A DNA stretch of 64,000 nt from an uncultured Saprospiraceae bacterium. GTDB lineage: Bacteria > Bacteroidota > Bacteroidia > Chitinophagales > Saprospiraceae. The notes under the pieces were generated by a model. It was not told where the DNA came from, did not search any database, and saw only the letters and a program-made list of their open reading frames with translations. A program made the position numbers and the translations under genes. Positions 46,119 through 55,795 of the stretch are shown here, piece by piece; the stretch's first letter is position 1; each line of letters opens with the position of its first letter. The stretch spans positions 1 to 64,000 of the forward strand of contig CALSOU010000003.1 in NCBI GenBank assembly GCA_943788055.1, read 5' to 3'.

Positions 46119-47081
46119 TTACTTCCTCAACCATTTATTTTTCCCCCATTGCATCAATCTGAAAAGCCGATTGGGATGATTTTCAACAAGGAGATAGTCT
46201 TGTTTTATTGCTCCGATTTTCTTCCACACCTTTGCAATGGATTCGATACTACTCCCATATAAATCAAGGTCTTTTACAGTAGTGTGCTCCTTCAAAAACA
46301 AAGCTGTTTTCCATACTGTCAAAACACCAGGATATAGTTTTCGATGGTCTTTGTGATTACCTGCAAAAAGATAATATGCTCGTTTTTTGTCCCAAACAAT
46401 AAAGCTAGCACCTATGATTTCAACATGGTTACGACATACTATCAATTTACCTTTGGAACGAGATTCTGCTGCTTTTATAAGCTTAGTCAGCTGTATTTCG
46501 GAGATACCATGTTCTTCAAGTGGTCCCATTGATGAAACCAGCATTTCTATAAAAGCGTCTATCTCAGCTTTAGTAGATTTCTGCTTTAGATTTTGATCAT
46601 CTAATTTCCCTCCAGATTCTTCATACTTTCGAATAGCTCTACGATAATTCCCATCTAAAGCTTGATGGAGCTCATCCATTGTTGGTGAAAGATCCCATAT
46701 GAATGTTGTTCTTTGTACCGTTTTATCACCAGAGAATACAGATTTTAGAGAGTCGATCTCAGGCAGAAATTGCTGTACGTAATAAGATGATGATGGCAAC
46801 ATCAAACTCATGTAGTCATAAGCCTTTTCTTTTTGAGCTTGACTCAAAGCTGGTTTGAATAGTGGTCCCATGTACTTCACTGCAGGTGGCATGGTGATAT
46901 AGGTCAAACCAAGTTTCTTTTTCTGCCAATACAGCCATAGACCAAGGAGTTCCTTGTTTTCTCTGTATTCCAAGAGCTTCCATTTTCCGCCTTCGCATAA
47001 GATATTGAGAAACCAATCTTCCCAGATTACTGGAAAAACGACATTTTTAAAATAGGGAGCAATGGATTTCTGGTCTATCAT
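46119..47081 (-). CDS. FemAB/GNAT-like acyltransferase
   Basis: 320 residues with two GNAT-like halves. Conserved stretches are LGLTYITMPPAVKYMGPLF in the first half and KLIVCRNHVEIIGASFIVWD, AYYLFAGNHKDHRKLYPG and LDLYGSSIESIAKVWKKIG in the second. These are typical of Bacteroidota proteins related to FemAB peptidyl transferases. Substrate unknown. The gene overlaps the upstream O-methyltransferase by 4 bp, so they are co-transcribed. Confidence 0.75.
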   Translation of the reverse strand: MIDQKSIAPYFKNVVFPVIWEDWFLNILCEGGKWKLLEYRENKELLGLWLYWQKKKLGLTYITMPPAVKYMGPLFKPALSQAQKEKAYDYMSLMLPSSSYYVQQFLPEIDSLKSVFSGDKTVQRTTFIWDLSPTMDELHQALDGNYRRAIRKYEESGGKLDDQNLKQKSTKAEIDAFIEMLVSSMGPLEEHGISEIQLTKLIKAAESRSKGKLIVCRNHVEIIGASFIVWDKKRAYYLFAGNHKDHRKLYPGVLTVWKTALFLKEHTTVKDLDLYGSSIESIAKVWKKIGAIKQDYLLVENHPNRLFRLMQWGKNKWLRK

Positions 47082-47713
47082 CGTTTACGCAATAAAGTGA
47101 GTCCGTCTCGAAGAGGAATCATCAGTGATTCGACACGATCATCACTGGCTACTTTCTTATTAAATCGATCAATTAACTGCGTCCTTTTATCATCTAGGTT
47201 TTCTAGAATCTTTCCTTTCCAAAGGACGTTATCAACAGCAATAATTCCTCCTGAACGTAGCTTGGGAAGGAGTTTTTCATAGTAGTAGTCGTTGTCTTTT
47301 TTTGCAGCGTCAATGAGAATAAAATCCCAAGTTTCATCCATTGATTCTATATGATCCATGGCATTTCCCAAAATGGAATTAATCTTTTGTGGTTCCGAAA
47401 ACTCCTCAAAAAACTGATTTGCCAACCAATGTGATTCAGGATTAATTTCGATAGTGGTAATACTTGCTGCGCTTTGTAATTTTTCGGCAATAGATACAGT
47501 GGTATATCCAGTGAAAGTTCCTATTTCCAGCACCTTTTTTGCATCCATTGCAGAGATAAACCAAGCTAAGAATTGACCTTGTACACATCCACTGATCATA
47601 TTTGGCTGTAAGGTCCGAAGATAGGTTTCTCGTTCAATCTTCTGTAATAGCGAACTAGGTGCACTGCTGTGCAAAATACTATAGGCTTCTATATCTGCAG
47701 CTTGTTGATACAT
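47078..47713 (-). CDS. O-methyltransferase (caffeoyl-CoA/catechol OMT family)
   Basis: 211 residues. SAM-binding: KKVLEIGTFTGYTTVSIAEK, ITTIEINPESHWLAN, and the metal site DFILIDAAKKDNDYYYE with GGIIAVDNVLWKGKI. Family 3 of bacterial O-methyltransferases (TrmR-like relatives modify tRNA U34). Whether it acts on RNA or small molecules cannot be told. Confidence 0.9.
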   Translation of the reverse strand: MYQQAADIEAYSILHSSAPSSLLQKIERETYLRTLQPNMISGCVQGQFLAWFISAMDAKKVLEIGTFTGYTTVSIAEKLQSAASITTIEINPESHWLANQFFEEFSEPQKINSILGNAMDHIESMDETWDFILIDAAKKDNDYYYEKLLPKLRSGGIIAVDNVLWKGKILENLDDKRTQLIDRFNKKVASDDRVESLMIPLRDGLTLLRKR

Positions 47714-47726
47714 TAGTATGTGAGAT

Positions 47727-48623
47727 TTAACTTGCCAATTCTGGTTTTGAGAACCGGTTTCTTATAAATGGATACGAAAAAATAGCAGCGCATATAATGA
47801 TTACTCCTACATAGAACGAGAGGTCTAGGTCTTGATGTTCAGAGAGTAGTACGATCGCCAATAATATGCCATAAACTGGTTCAAGGTTTACGACTAGATT
47901 ACTTGCAAAAGCAGTAATATGTTGCAAAGACCGAAGTGCGAGAACATATGCTAAAGTTGTACACAATAGGGCCAAAACAACCAATAGTCCGACGTCTGTC
48001 CAACTCGGTGTCCAAGACATATTGGGCGCCAAGAACCAGACAAATGGACCAATGATTGAAATAAAGGCCCATACACCGAACATCTCAATTCCAGAAATCG
48101 CTACCGGACTCGCTTTTTTAATGTATTTTTTATTAAATATTGAGAATAATGATGCAAATAAAGCGCTAATTAGACCGACCAAAATACCCCATCGATAAGA
48201 CAATTCAACGCCTTGAACAATAAAATACATACCAGGTAGAATTAAAATTCCCAGAGCTAGTTCGTACCAATAAAAAGGACGTTTGAGAATTAAAGGTTCA
48301 AGTAATGCCGTGAAGAAGGAAGTTGTAGCCAAACAGATTACGCCAATGCTGGCATTACTCATTTTGATTGCACCGTAAAAAGTAATCCAATGTAAGCCGA
48401 CTATGATGCCGATGGCCAAAAATATGCCAATTTGTTTTTTAGTTGTGTCGCGAAAAAGCTTCTTGAAGTCAATCAGAAATAAATAACTAATCCATGTAAA
48501 CAGAACACGCCACCAAACGATAGCAATGGCCGCAAGCGTAATCCACTTGCCAAGAATTGCCGTAAAACCAAATAGGATTACTGCGATATGCAATTCTATG
48601 TAAGCGCGTTTGGTTTCGTCCAT
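47727..48623 (-). CDS. EamA/DMT-superfamily transporter
   Basis: 298 residues, ten membrane helices in two EamA repeats, the first with KWITLAAIAIVWWRVLFTWI and the second starting near ISGIEMFGVWAFISII. A conserved EPVYGILLAIVLLSE loop is near the C-terminus, typical of this drug/metabolite exporter family. Substrate unknown. Confidence 0.9.
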   Translation of the reverse strand: MDETKRAYIELHIAVILFGFTAILGKWITLAAIAIVWWRVLFTWISYLFLIDFKKLFRDTTKKQIGIFLAIGIIVGLHWITFYGAIKMSNASIGVICLATTSFFTALLEPLILKRPFYWYELALGILILPGMYFIVQGVELSYRWGILVGLISALFASLFSIFNKKYIKKASPVAISGIEMFGVWAFISIIGPFVWFLAPNMSWTPSWTDVGLLVVLALLCTTLAYVLALRSLQHITAFASNLVVNLEPVYGILLAIVLLSEHQDLDLSFYVGVIIICAAIFSYPFIRNRFSKPELAS

Positions 48624-48625
48624 TG

Positions 48626-49330
48626 TTAGTAATATTCAACCTTGCGTAGGAATCGAAGGACTAGCGTTACTTCCAAAGTTGTGTTTCTGATTTCTGTTTC
48701 AGGTAGGGTGATCGTATTTCCTGTAACTGTTGAGATTACATTCTGTAGTGCTGGGGAATAGTAGTTTCTATAGAAATCGGGATTAACCGAAAACTCTATC
48801 GCCGCACCGTATAATTCGCTTATTTCAAACTGATATCCAGCGCCTCCTGTAATTCCGGCAACGAGGGGTCGGACAAATTCTGGTTGAGGAAAAGACGTAC
48901 CCAAAAAGCGTTCATTGACATCCTTTAGATTTGTACTGACGGTATACTCTCCGCGGACACCTACTAGATAGTAAAACTTATCATTCATAAATTTCTTAGC
49001 TCCGATTTGAAGCGAGATATTATTAAAAACGAATCTTATACCTGGAATCAGGGAATTATCAAAAGAGCTAATAAATGATCGGGTTGTACTTCCTCGTTGA
49101 TGTAATCCTAACTGTGCATACAATGATCCAAACTCCTTGTTTTCATCCAGTGTTTCAATAAAGAAAGCACCATGACCTGCAAGAATAGGTTGCCTAGTAG
49201 TTCGATTCCAATGTTGAATACCCAAAGTGGCACCGCCTTTTGGTCCAAACCAAAAACTCTGAGCTTGTATTTCTGTACAACACATTCCAAGGAATAGTAG
49301 TGTTATATAAAACCATTTTTGTTTCATCAC
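48626..49330 (-). CDS. Outer-membrane beta-barrel protein (PorT-like)
   Basis: 234 residues. Signal peptide to about residue 23 (TEIQAQS), then barrel strands starting FWFGPKGGATLGIQ, ending ILRKVEYY-like (VLRFLRKVEYY). This is the usual layout of Bacteroidota outer_membrane_beta-barrel proteins. The start overlaps the glucosaminidase stop by 4 bp, linking the two. Confidence 0.78.
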   Translation of the reverse strand: MMKQKWFYITLLFLGMCCTEIQAQSFWFGPKGGATLGIQHWNRTTRQPILAGHGAFFIETLDENKEFGSLYAQLGLHQRGSTTRSFISSFDNSLIPGIRFVFNNISLQIGAKKFMNDKFYYLVGVRGEYTVSTNLKDVNERFLGTSFPQPEFVRPLVAGITGGAGYQFEISELYGAAIEFSVNPDFYRNYYSPALQNVISTVTGNTITLPETEIRNTTLEVTLVLRFLRKVEYY

Positions 49331-50652
49331 TTGTCTGTATCAGTCTCAAAGTTCAAAAGTACTTCTTGTTTGCTAGTTTGAGCTAAAGCAGGCCTTTTAA
49401 TCTTACGAATACCTTTAAGATAGAGTAATTCACCGTGTTTTACTTCTTCATTGCTCTTTAAGAAATTACGCTTACGAAGACTTTTTTCGGTAACTCCATA
49501 TCGTTGTGAAACGCCTGCAACTGATTCACCCGCAACGATCTGATGAGCTTTTCTAGAACCACTGTAGCTTGATTTTTTTATTTCAAGATAGATTGTAGAT
49601 CCGTTTGCCAGTATTTGCTTGGCCTCGTATAATCCATCATTGTATTCTACAAGAGCATCGATACTTACGCCTTCTCTCAGAGCTACATCTGCGAGTGTTT
49701 CTCCTACTTCAGATAAGACCATACGCACATCATTGTGCCTGCTAAGATCTGGAAATGATGTGATTGTTTCTTCTTGTTGAGCATCCCTTTTAAGTATATT
49801 ATCACCTATTGATTGGATTTCTTGAAGGATAGCATCCATATTGAAGACCGACTCTAAAGCGGGAGCGTTTTCATTTTTAGTCATGTCTGCATTATCACTT
49901 TTATTGTTCCAAGTTTTTTTGAATTCGCGGAAGTTCTTTGTAAAGTCCTCCACTTCTTTACCAATTGAGGCCGTTGCTTTGTCAAAATTTGACGGGTTTC
50001 TACGGTTACGTTTTTTAGTCTTCTTTGGAGAAGAACTCGAGTTTTCTGCAAAAAGTAATTCCTCGGTTTCTTCTTCCTCTTCAAAAAAGCCTTCTTCCTG
50101 CGCTGCAAGTATTTCCGCACCATCTCCATCCATGTAATCAAAACGAGTAAGATCATATTTGTGGATGACACCTATGATTTTTGATGGATAGGATGGATCT
50201 GTAGCGTAGCCAGCTTTTTTTAAGCCTTTTGCCCAAGCTTTGTAATCTGTAGCATCGTATTTAAATAAAAAGCCGTAGCGTTGATTTTGTAGTAAGAATT
50301 CAGAGTGCGCAATATAAGATGCTTCATCTCCTGAAAAAACACGAAAACAGCTTTCGGTCAATTTGCCCCTTTTATCATAGTCATCGTCAACCTTGTAATA
50401 AGTTCTTCCTTCCCAAGAGCCTCCGCACTTGATTCCAAAATGATTATGCGCAAATTGTGACAATTCACTTCTACCCCAATCAGATTCTAACAAGCCTTGA
50501 GCTAATTTGACACTGGCGGGAATACCCGTTCTACTCATTTCAGAAACCGCGATTGGACCAAACTGATTGATGTAATTCTCAGCAATTTCTTGTGCATCGA
50601 TTTGTAAAGCGGTAAAAAGCAGAAGAAATAGATAACTAATTTTGTTTATCAT
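49327..50652 (-). CDS. Secreted glucosaminidase with two LysM domains
   Basis: 441 residues. Signal peptide to about residue 20 (LQIDAQ). Glucosaminidase domain at about 25-170 with the catalytic glutamate in LAQGLLESDWGRSELSQ. A low-complexity acidic and basic stretch follows, then two LysM domains (GETLADVALREGVSIDAL at about 315; GESVAGVSQRYGVTEKSL at about 375) that anchor it to peptidoglycan. It should cleave N-acetylglucosaminyl bonds in the cell wall. Confidence 0.92.
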   Translation of the reverse strand: MINKISYLFLLLFTALQIDAQEIAENYINQFGPIAVSEMSRTGIPASVKLAQGLLESDWGRSELSQFAHNHFGIKCGGSWEGRTYYKVDDDYDKRGKLTESCFRVFSGDEASYIAHSEFLLQNQRYGFLFKYDATDYKAWAKGLKKAGYATDPSYPSKIIGVIHKYDLTRFDYMDGDGAEILAAQEEGFFEEEEETEELLFAENSSSSPKKTKKRNRRNPSNFDKATASIGKEVEDFTKNFREFKKTWNNKSDNADMTKNENAPALESVFNMDAILQEIQSIGDNILKRDAQQEETITSFPDLSRHNDVRMVLSEVGETLADVALREGVSIDALVEYNDGLYEAKQILANGSTIYLEIKKSSYSGSRKAHQIVAGESVAGVSQRYGVTEKSLRKRNFLKSNEEVKHGELLYLKGIRKIKRPALAQTSKQEVLLNFETDTDK

Positions 50653-50909
50653 TTACAAGATTTTTAATCATAATATAAATAAGAAATCATCTGATCAATT
50701 GACTATGTGTAGATCATATATCTGCACAAATCATGATATGACTTCTCGTCCTGCTTAATTGTTAATCAAAAACTATTCCTAAAATTATTTATTATCTTAA
50801 TCATGGAATTTTTTTTAATATTTCTAGATGCATTTGTTGTGTCCTTGTTGATTTTAATAGCCATAGAGTAGCATAGTGCGCAGATTATTTATTTTTTAAA
50901 ATATTTTAT

Positions 50910-51524
50910 ATGTCAAATTTGATGAAGGCTTTGGAGTCTCAACTTTCGCCGCAATTACTAGGTTATTTATAAAAATCTATTGGTGGTGAAGATCTTCAGA
51001 AAACAGCGGTTGCTGCTGCTGGAGTTTTTTCTGTTTTGGTTAATGCATTGAGCAGAAATGGTGCTACTCCTGAAGGAGCTGCAGTTCTAGTAGGCGCGCT
51101 TGAACGCGATCATGATGGAAGTATTCTTGATGATGCTGTTGGTCTTTTGAGCGGGATGACTGCTCCTCAAAATAGCAACATGTTAAATTCTGCTGGAATT
51201 TTGAAGCATTTTTTGGGAAGTAAGCAGGGTAATGTAGTACAGAATATTTCTAAAGTAAGTGGTCTTGATGTAATGGACGTAGGTTCGTTAATGATGAAAT
51301 TGGCACCATTAGTAATGGGGACTTTAGGAAAGCAAAAGCAAAGCAATAATCTTCATGCAGGAGGAATTTTTGATCTTTTGAAAGGAACAACTCAAGCACA
51401 AGTTCAAAGAAATCCAGAAGCGTCAAATTTTGAGGGTATACTTGATAGAGATGGTGATGGTAGCATTATGGACGATGTTGCTCAGATCGGTTTTAAGTCT
51501 TTAGGCAATCTATTTAGAAGATAA
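50910..51524 (+). pseudogene. DUF937 protein with an in-frame stop near the start
   Basis: From ATG 50910 the frame reads MSNLMKALESQLSPQLLGYL, then TAA (50970-50972), then KSIGGEDLQKTAVAAAGVFS in the same frame and a full DUF937/YidB-like protein to 51524 (GILDRDGDGSIMDDVAQIGF). Family members have a Gln or similar residue at the stop position (QLSxQIGG). A shorter protein could start at ATG 51036 but would lack the first helices. Function of the family is unknown. It ends with a terminator. Confidence 0.7.
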
Positions 51525-51571
51525 TTGTCAATACACATTTTTACAATTTTTGTATAAGTTGAAATAGAGTT

Positions 51572-51607
51572 GGACCCACCTACCATCGTAGCGTGGATCT
51601 TTTTTTG
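51572..51607 (+). terminator. Terminator after the DUF937 gene
   Basis: GGACCCAC and GTGGATCT pair (one mismatch) around a 12-nt loop, followed by seven T. Confidence 0.65.
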
Positions 51608-51704
51608 TTTCATGTAATGTGAATATTAAACTTCTGTCCTTGTGGCGTTATTTGTATACATGATTTACTGTTCTGTTTTGTACAGGAATTATCATATTTG
51701 TGGC

Positions 51705-52763
51705 ATGAAAATAAATGGAGCAAGGGTATCGATCAAGTCTTTCATTGGATTATTGATGTTGGGAGTTTTTGCAGCAGGGTTTGCATTGAGTGTTACCTCT
51801 TGTAAAGGTCCAGATAAATCGGAAGATAGTTCAGAAGTTGATGAAACAACGGGAATCGAGTCTATTGATAAACTAACAAAAGTAATTCTTGCGGGTACTG
51901 ACGATGCAGAAGTCTATTTTGATAGATCAGTAGCTTACGCGGAGGTAGAGGCGTATGACAATGCCATAGTAGATATGTATAATGCGATGAAGCTTGATAG
52001 TTTGCAACCAAGGTACTATGTGCATCTTACTGATGTGTTTATGAGCTACTATCGATCCAAACAGGCGCTTCAAACTCTAAGACTAGCTACTGAACGATTT
52101 CCACAGAACCTGGATATTCTTCTTAAGTATGCTGAGCTATCCTTAACGCTTATGCAAAATCAGCAAGCAGTACAGACTTTGAATAAAATTCTTGAGCAGG
52201 ATAATCAGAATGCGCAGGCATACTTTTTGATGGGACTTCTCATGCAATCAGAAGGCGATTTTAAAAGGGCAAAGGCGGCATTTAAGAAAGTAGTGGAAAT
52301 CGATCCAGAAGTCGTAGATGCATATTTGTTACTAGGTGAGTTATACGAGGAAGACGACCCAGCTTTGGCGGAACAATATCTCAAAAATGCAATGACAGTA
52401 GCTCCTGACGAAGTTAATTCACTGCATTCGATGGCATTTTTCCAACAGAATCACGATAATGTTCCTGGAGCACTTGAATTATACCGCCAAATTAATGTGC
52501 TTCAACCAAGTTACTCGCCAGCGTTTCTTAATGCAGGTATTCTATATATCGAAATTGGAGAACTTGAGCCAGCATTGGAACAATTTGAGATTTTAGTAGG
52601 ATTAGAGCCTGCGAATCACTTAGGATATTTTTATCGAGGCCTTACTTATAAGCGTATGGGTAGAAAAGAACAAGCCATCGTTGATTTTGAAAATGCCTTG
52701 AAATTCAAAGAAGACTACAAGAAAGCAAGACTAGAGCTCTTGGACTTACAAAACAAAGAGTAA
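51705..52763 (+). CDS. TPR-repeat lipoprotein
   Basis: 352 residues. Lipoprotein signal MKINGARVSIKSFIGLLMLG with lipobox VTSC, then at least seven tetratricopeptide repeats (AEVEAYDNAIVDMYNAMKLD; NAQAYFLMGLLMQSEGDFKR; NHLGYFYRGLTYKRMGRKEQ). It is an envelope-anchored scaffold of unknown partner. The frame is open from 51642, but only ATG 51705 puts a signal at the start. Confidence 0.88.
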   Translation: MKINGARVSIKSFIGLLMLGVFAAGFALSVTSCKGPDKSEDSSEVDETTGIESIDKLTKVILAGTDDAEVYFDRSVAYAEVEAYDNAIVDMYNAMKLDSLQPRYYVHLTDVFMSYYRSKQALQTLRLATERFPQNLDILLKYAELSLTLMQNQQAVQTLNKILEQDNQNAQAYFLMGLLMQSEGDFKRAKAAFKKVVEIDPEVVDAYLLLGELYEEDDPALAEQYLKNAMTVAPDEVNSLHSMAFFQQNHDNVPGALELYRQINVLQPSYSPAFLNAGILYIEIGELEPALEQFEILVGLEPANHLGYFYRGLTYKRMGRKEQAIVDFENALKFKEDYKKARLELLDLQNKE

Positions 52764-52793
52764 GCGATATTTGTCTGTTTCTTCTACTGACTA

Positions 52794-53483
52794 TTAAACG
52801 TATTTGAAACGAACGTAGCGTATTTTTCGACCATCAAGAAGATGTTTCTTTTCGTAGTATGTCTTGAATTCAAGATCTGGAAAGTCTAACGGAGAAGCAT
52901 ATATGTCCTCGTTTTTGTATAAGATTTCAACACCTTCATAACTTTCCAGAACTTCCATGGTAAATTGGTATAGCTCTGGACTATCGGTCTTTAGCTGGAC
53001 AACACCGTCATTTGCCAACATCGCCTTATAACTATCCAAGAATCTGGCATGTGTCAATCGTCGGTTATCTTTGCTATCGCGTAGAAAAGGGTCAGGGAAA
53101 GTGATCCATATTTCTTGAACTTCACTAGGCTCAAAGAAATTATTGATTTTCTCGATTTTCATTCTTAGAAAGGCGACATTATCCAGACCTTCTTCCAAAG
53201 CTATGGTGGCCCCTTGATGAATCCTCGCTCCTTTGATATCAACTCCGATGAAGTTTCGATTAGGGTATTTTCGAGCTAGTTGAAGTGTATATTCTCCTCT
53301 ACCACAAGCTAATTCAAGAGTAATAGGGTTGTCATTCTTGAAGTGCTTTTGGGCCCAAAGCCCTTTCATTTCAACAATTTCAGTATTTTCCCCTCTTAAT
53401 TCTGGTATCATCGGGTGAAAATTTTCATAAACATTTGGGAACGAACGTACATCTGCAAATTTCTCCAACTTTCTACGTGCCAT
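52794..53483 (-). CDS. trmB: tRNA (guanine-N7-)-methyltransferase
   Basis: 229 residues. SAM-binding LELACGRGEYTLQLARKYP, FIGVDIKGARIHQGA, and the signature WITFPDPFLRDSKDNRRLTH; makes m7G46 in tRNA. An N-terminal basic-aromatic tail (ARRKLEKFADVRSFPNVYE) is conserved in Bacteroidota. Confidence 0.95.
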   Translation of the reverse strand: MARRKLEKFADVRSFPNVYENFHPMIPELRGENTEIVEMKGLWAQKHFKNDNPITLELACGRGEYTLQLARKYPNRNFIGVDIKGARIHQGATIALEEGLDNVAFLRMKIEKINNFFEPSEVQEIWITFPDPFLRDSKDNRRLTHARFLDSYKAMLANDGVVQLKTDSPELYQFTMEVLESYEGVEILYKNEDIYASPLDFPDLEFKTYYEKKHLLDGRKIRYVRFKYV

Positions 53484-53499
53484 ATCGATAATTTGAACA

Positions 53500-53507
53500 C
53501 AAAATTA
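53500..53507 (-). promoter_or_regulatory. Candidate -7 element for trmB
   Basis: TAATTTTG on the minus strand, 17 bp upstream of the trmB start, matches TAnnTTTG. No -33 TTTG seen. Confidence 0.35.
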
Positions 53508-53633
53508 AACATCAGAATTTATTTATGCTATTTGTCCTGTAAAATCTGACTTCAGTTTAATAATGGATGTCGATAATAAGATCGCTTTGAAGATTTAGAG
53601 TAAGCAGTCAATTTCTTTGTATATTTTTGTCAT

Positions 53634-54290
53634 ATGAAATATCTCATTTTAACTTTATTGTGCTTGAGTGCTTTAGCGTGCAAAGACCCTGTAATGCCAA
53701 GTGCTAAGCAAGCAACTTCAGTCGAAAATCAGTGGGAGAAAGAACTTCAAGCAAATAAAAGTAGAGATGTATGGCAAAGACCTTCCGATGTTATAGACCT
53801 ACTAGGAGATGTATCAGAATATAAGATTGCTGATATTGGAGCTGGAACAGGATTTTTTTCTTTTAGACTTTTACTGAGAGGAGCATCAGCTATTGCTATT
53901 GATATTGACCCGCGTATGCTTGAGATTATTGAGAGCTTCAAGCAAAATCTTAGTTCCGAAATGCAGACTAAACTGGAAACAAGATTAGCACTTCCGTCTG
54001 ACGCAAAGATTAAAAAAGACGAGGTAGATATTATTTTGATAATAAATACGATTGGATATATTGAAAATCGTATTGAATACTTGAAGCAACTATATGAAGT
54101 CTTACCAGATGGTGGCAAGATTCTCATCGTAGATTTTAAAAGTAGACAATTACCAGTCGAAGCACCTTCACTTGAGTACCGAGTTCCGTTATTTCAACTT
54201 GAACAGGATTTGGCAAATTCGGGTTTCACAAGCATCGAATCCAATGATGCTATCTTGGATTATCAGTATACTGTATTGGCAAGTAAATAG
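53634..54290 (+). CDS. SAM-dependent methyltransferase with lipoprotein signal
   Basis: 218 residues. It opens with MKYLILTLLCLSALACKDPV, a textbook lipobox (LSALAC), then a class-I methyltransferase: KIADIGAGTGFFSFRLLLRG, AIAIDIDPRMLEII and DVDIILIINTIGYIENRIE-like (DEVDIILIINTIGYI). Substrate unknown. SAM is not known in the periplasm, so either the signal does not act as one or the protein is a scavenging or sensing form. A TATTTTTG element at 53622 lies directly before the start. Confidence 0.8.
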   Translation: MKYLILTLLCLSALACKDPVMPSAKQATSVENQWEKELQANKSRDVWQRPSDVIDLLGDVSEYKIADIGAGTGFFSFRLLLRGASAIAIDIDPRMLEIIESFKQNLSSEMQTKLETRLALPSDAKIKKDEVDIILIINTIGYIENRIEYLKQLYEVLPDGGKILIVDFKSRQLPVEAPSLEYRVPLFQLEQDLANSGFTSIESNDAILDYQYTVLASK

Positions 54291-54677
54291 TTATGTACAC
54301 CTCTCCTTCCTTCCAATTCGGAGCCTCAGGAATGAAACTTTGGCTTGGATTAACACTTCATTTAAAAGCGAAAAGTACAAAACTCAGCGATAAAACGAAG
54401 TCAACAGAGAGTGAGGTGCTGCGCATTTCGGCCCACGCTCCTCGATAGAAGTAATTTTTCATATGAGACTGATTTATTGGGTTATAAGTAAAACAGTCCT
54501 GTATCGATCAAAGACAATACACATTCGGTGTATATATCGATAGCTGCAGAAATAGCCTGTTTTGGTTGGACTAATCTGAAAAAAGTCAAATGAACGGATC
54601 AAGAAGGCTATTAAATTAGCAGATGATAGATACAATGAAGTAAAACTAATCAGCAAAAAAGATTATAAATTCGCGGC
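54291..54677. other. 387-bp gap, short unexplained frames
   Basis: No gene recognised. One frame at about 54590-54670 reads RIKKAIKLADDRYNEVKLIS, which may be the tail of a lost gene or chance. A ribosome site for the next gene was not identified. Confidence 0.35.
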
Positions 54678-55727
54678 ATGGAAAAACTAGACTTTAGCGA
54701 AAGTAACATATCGCACATAATAACGCATTTTGTTGGAAATAGAGGAAAAGCTCAAAGCTTGAGATTATCGAGTGGATTGACTTTTGTCCCTGTATCGGCG
54801 GAAGAATTCTTACATAGATATCTCTTTTCTGCTGTCAAAATGGAAGAGTACTTTGAATTCTCTCACAAAGAAGATCTTCAGATGAATGAAGCCTATTCAA
54901 TTGTGAATGAAATATTTGTTGATCAATCCACATTTGTTGATGATTCGAGTAATCTAGCAAAGTTACTTTATGAAGCAAGTGTTCATCCGCAGATTTTGGA
55001 GGGAGAATTGACGGTCGCATATATTCAAAATGTAAAAATTGGCGAGCAGTATGTGGATGCGGTGGGTATGTTTAAATCGGAACAAGAATCTTCATTTTTG
55101 AAGTTTAACCACAAAGAGTCTCATTATGAGGTTGCAGTTGATTTCGGCTACGACACCGGAAAGGTAGACAAGTCTTGTCTTGTGTTCAATATCCACGGTG
55201 AAGAAGGGTATGAAGTGCTTATAACAGATCATAGAAGTAAAGGGGAAGATGCAAGGTTTTGGAAGGATACGTTTTTGGGCTTGAAGCCTATGGAGAATAA
55301 TTTCTACCAAACCAAGGTTGCGATGCATATGGCCAAGAATTTTATTGATTCACCCATTTCGCAAGAGCTAGAGCTAGATATCTCGGATCAGATGGAGTTG
55401 CTCAACAAATCAGCAGACTACTTCCGAACGAATGAAAGTTTCGATAAAGGAAGTTTTGAAGAGGCCGTGTTGAACAAAGAGAATCTAGTTGAAGGGTATC
55501 GCGCATTTGAAGAGACGTTTGCCAATGAGCATCAAGTCGAAGTACCTATAAACTTTGATATTTCACGACCTGCGGTTAAGAAAACATCAAAGATTTTTCG
55601 GTCTATATTGAAATTAGATAAAAATTTCAGTGTGTACATCCACGGAGACAGATCAAGAGCCGAACGAGGTGAAGATGAGAAAGGAAAGTATTACAAGTTT
55701 TACTATGATGTTGATCGTCAGGAGTAG
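54678..55727 (+). CDS. 37-kDa nucleoid-associated protein (NdpA/YejK family)
   Basis: 349 residues, family length. Recognisable regions: ISHIITHFVGNRGKAQSLRL, SLVHPQILEGELTVAYI-like (EASVHPQILEGELTVAYIQN), FWKDTFLGLKPMENNFYQTK, and the C-terminal PAVKKTSKIFRSILKLDKNF with HGDRSRAERGEDEKGKYYKF. The group binds the nucleoid and is related to MvaT-like partners and mobile-element proteins. No neighbour hints at a defence role. Confidence 0.82.
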   Translation: MEKLDFSESNISHIITHFVGNRGKAQSLRLSSGLTFVPVSAEEFLHRYLFSAVKMEEYFEFSHKEDLQMNEAYSIVNEIFVDQSTFVDDSSNLAKLLYEASVHPQILEGELTVAYIQNVKIGEQYVDAVGMFKSEQESSFLKFNHKESHYEVAVDFGYDTGKVDKSCLVFNIHGEEGYEVLITDHRSKGEDARFWKDTFLGLKPMENNFYQTKVAMHMAKNFIDSPISQELELDISDQMELLNKSADYFRTNESFDKGSFEEAVLNKENLVEGYRAFEETFANEHQVEVPINFDISRPAVKKTSKIFRSILKLDKNFSVYIHGDRSRAERGEDEKGKYYKFYYDVDRQE

Positions 55728-55795
55728 TGTTTTGCATGATTTTCTCATGTATTCTGAGACAATTAACATATAAGTTATATAGAACAAATATATAA

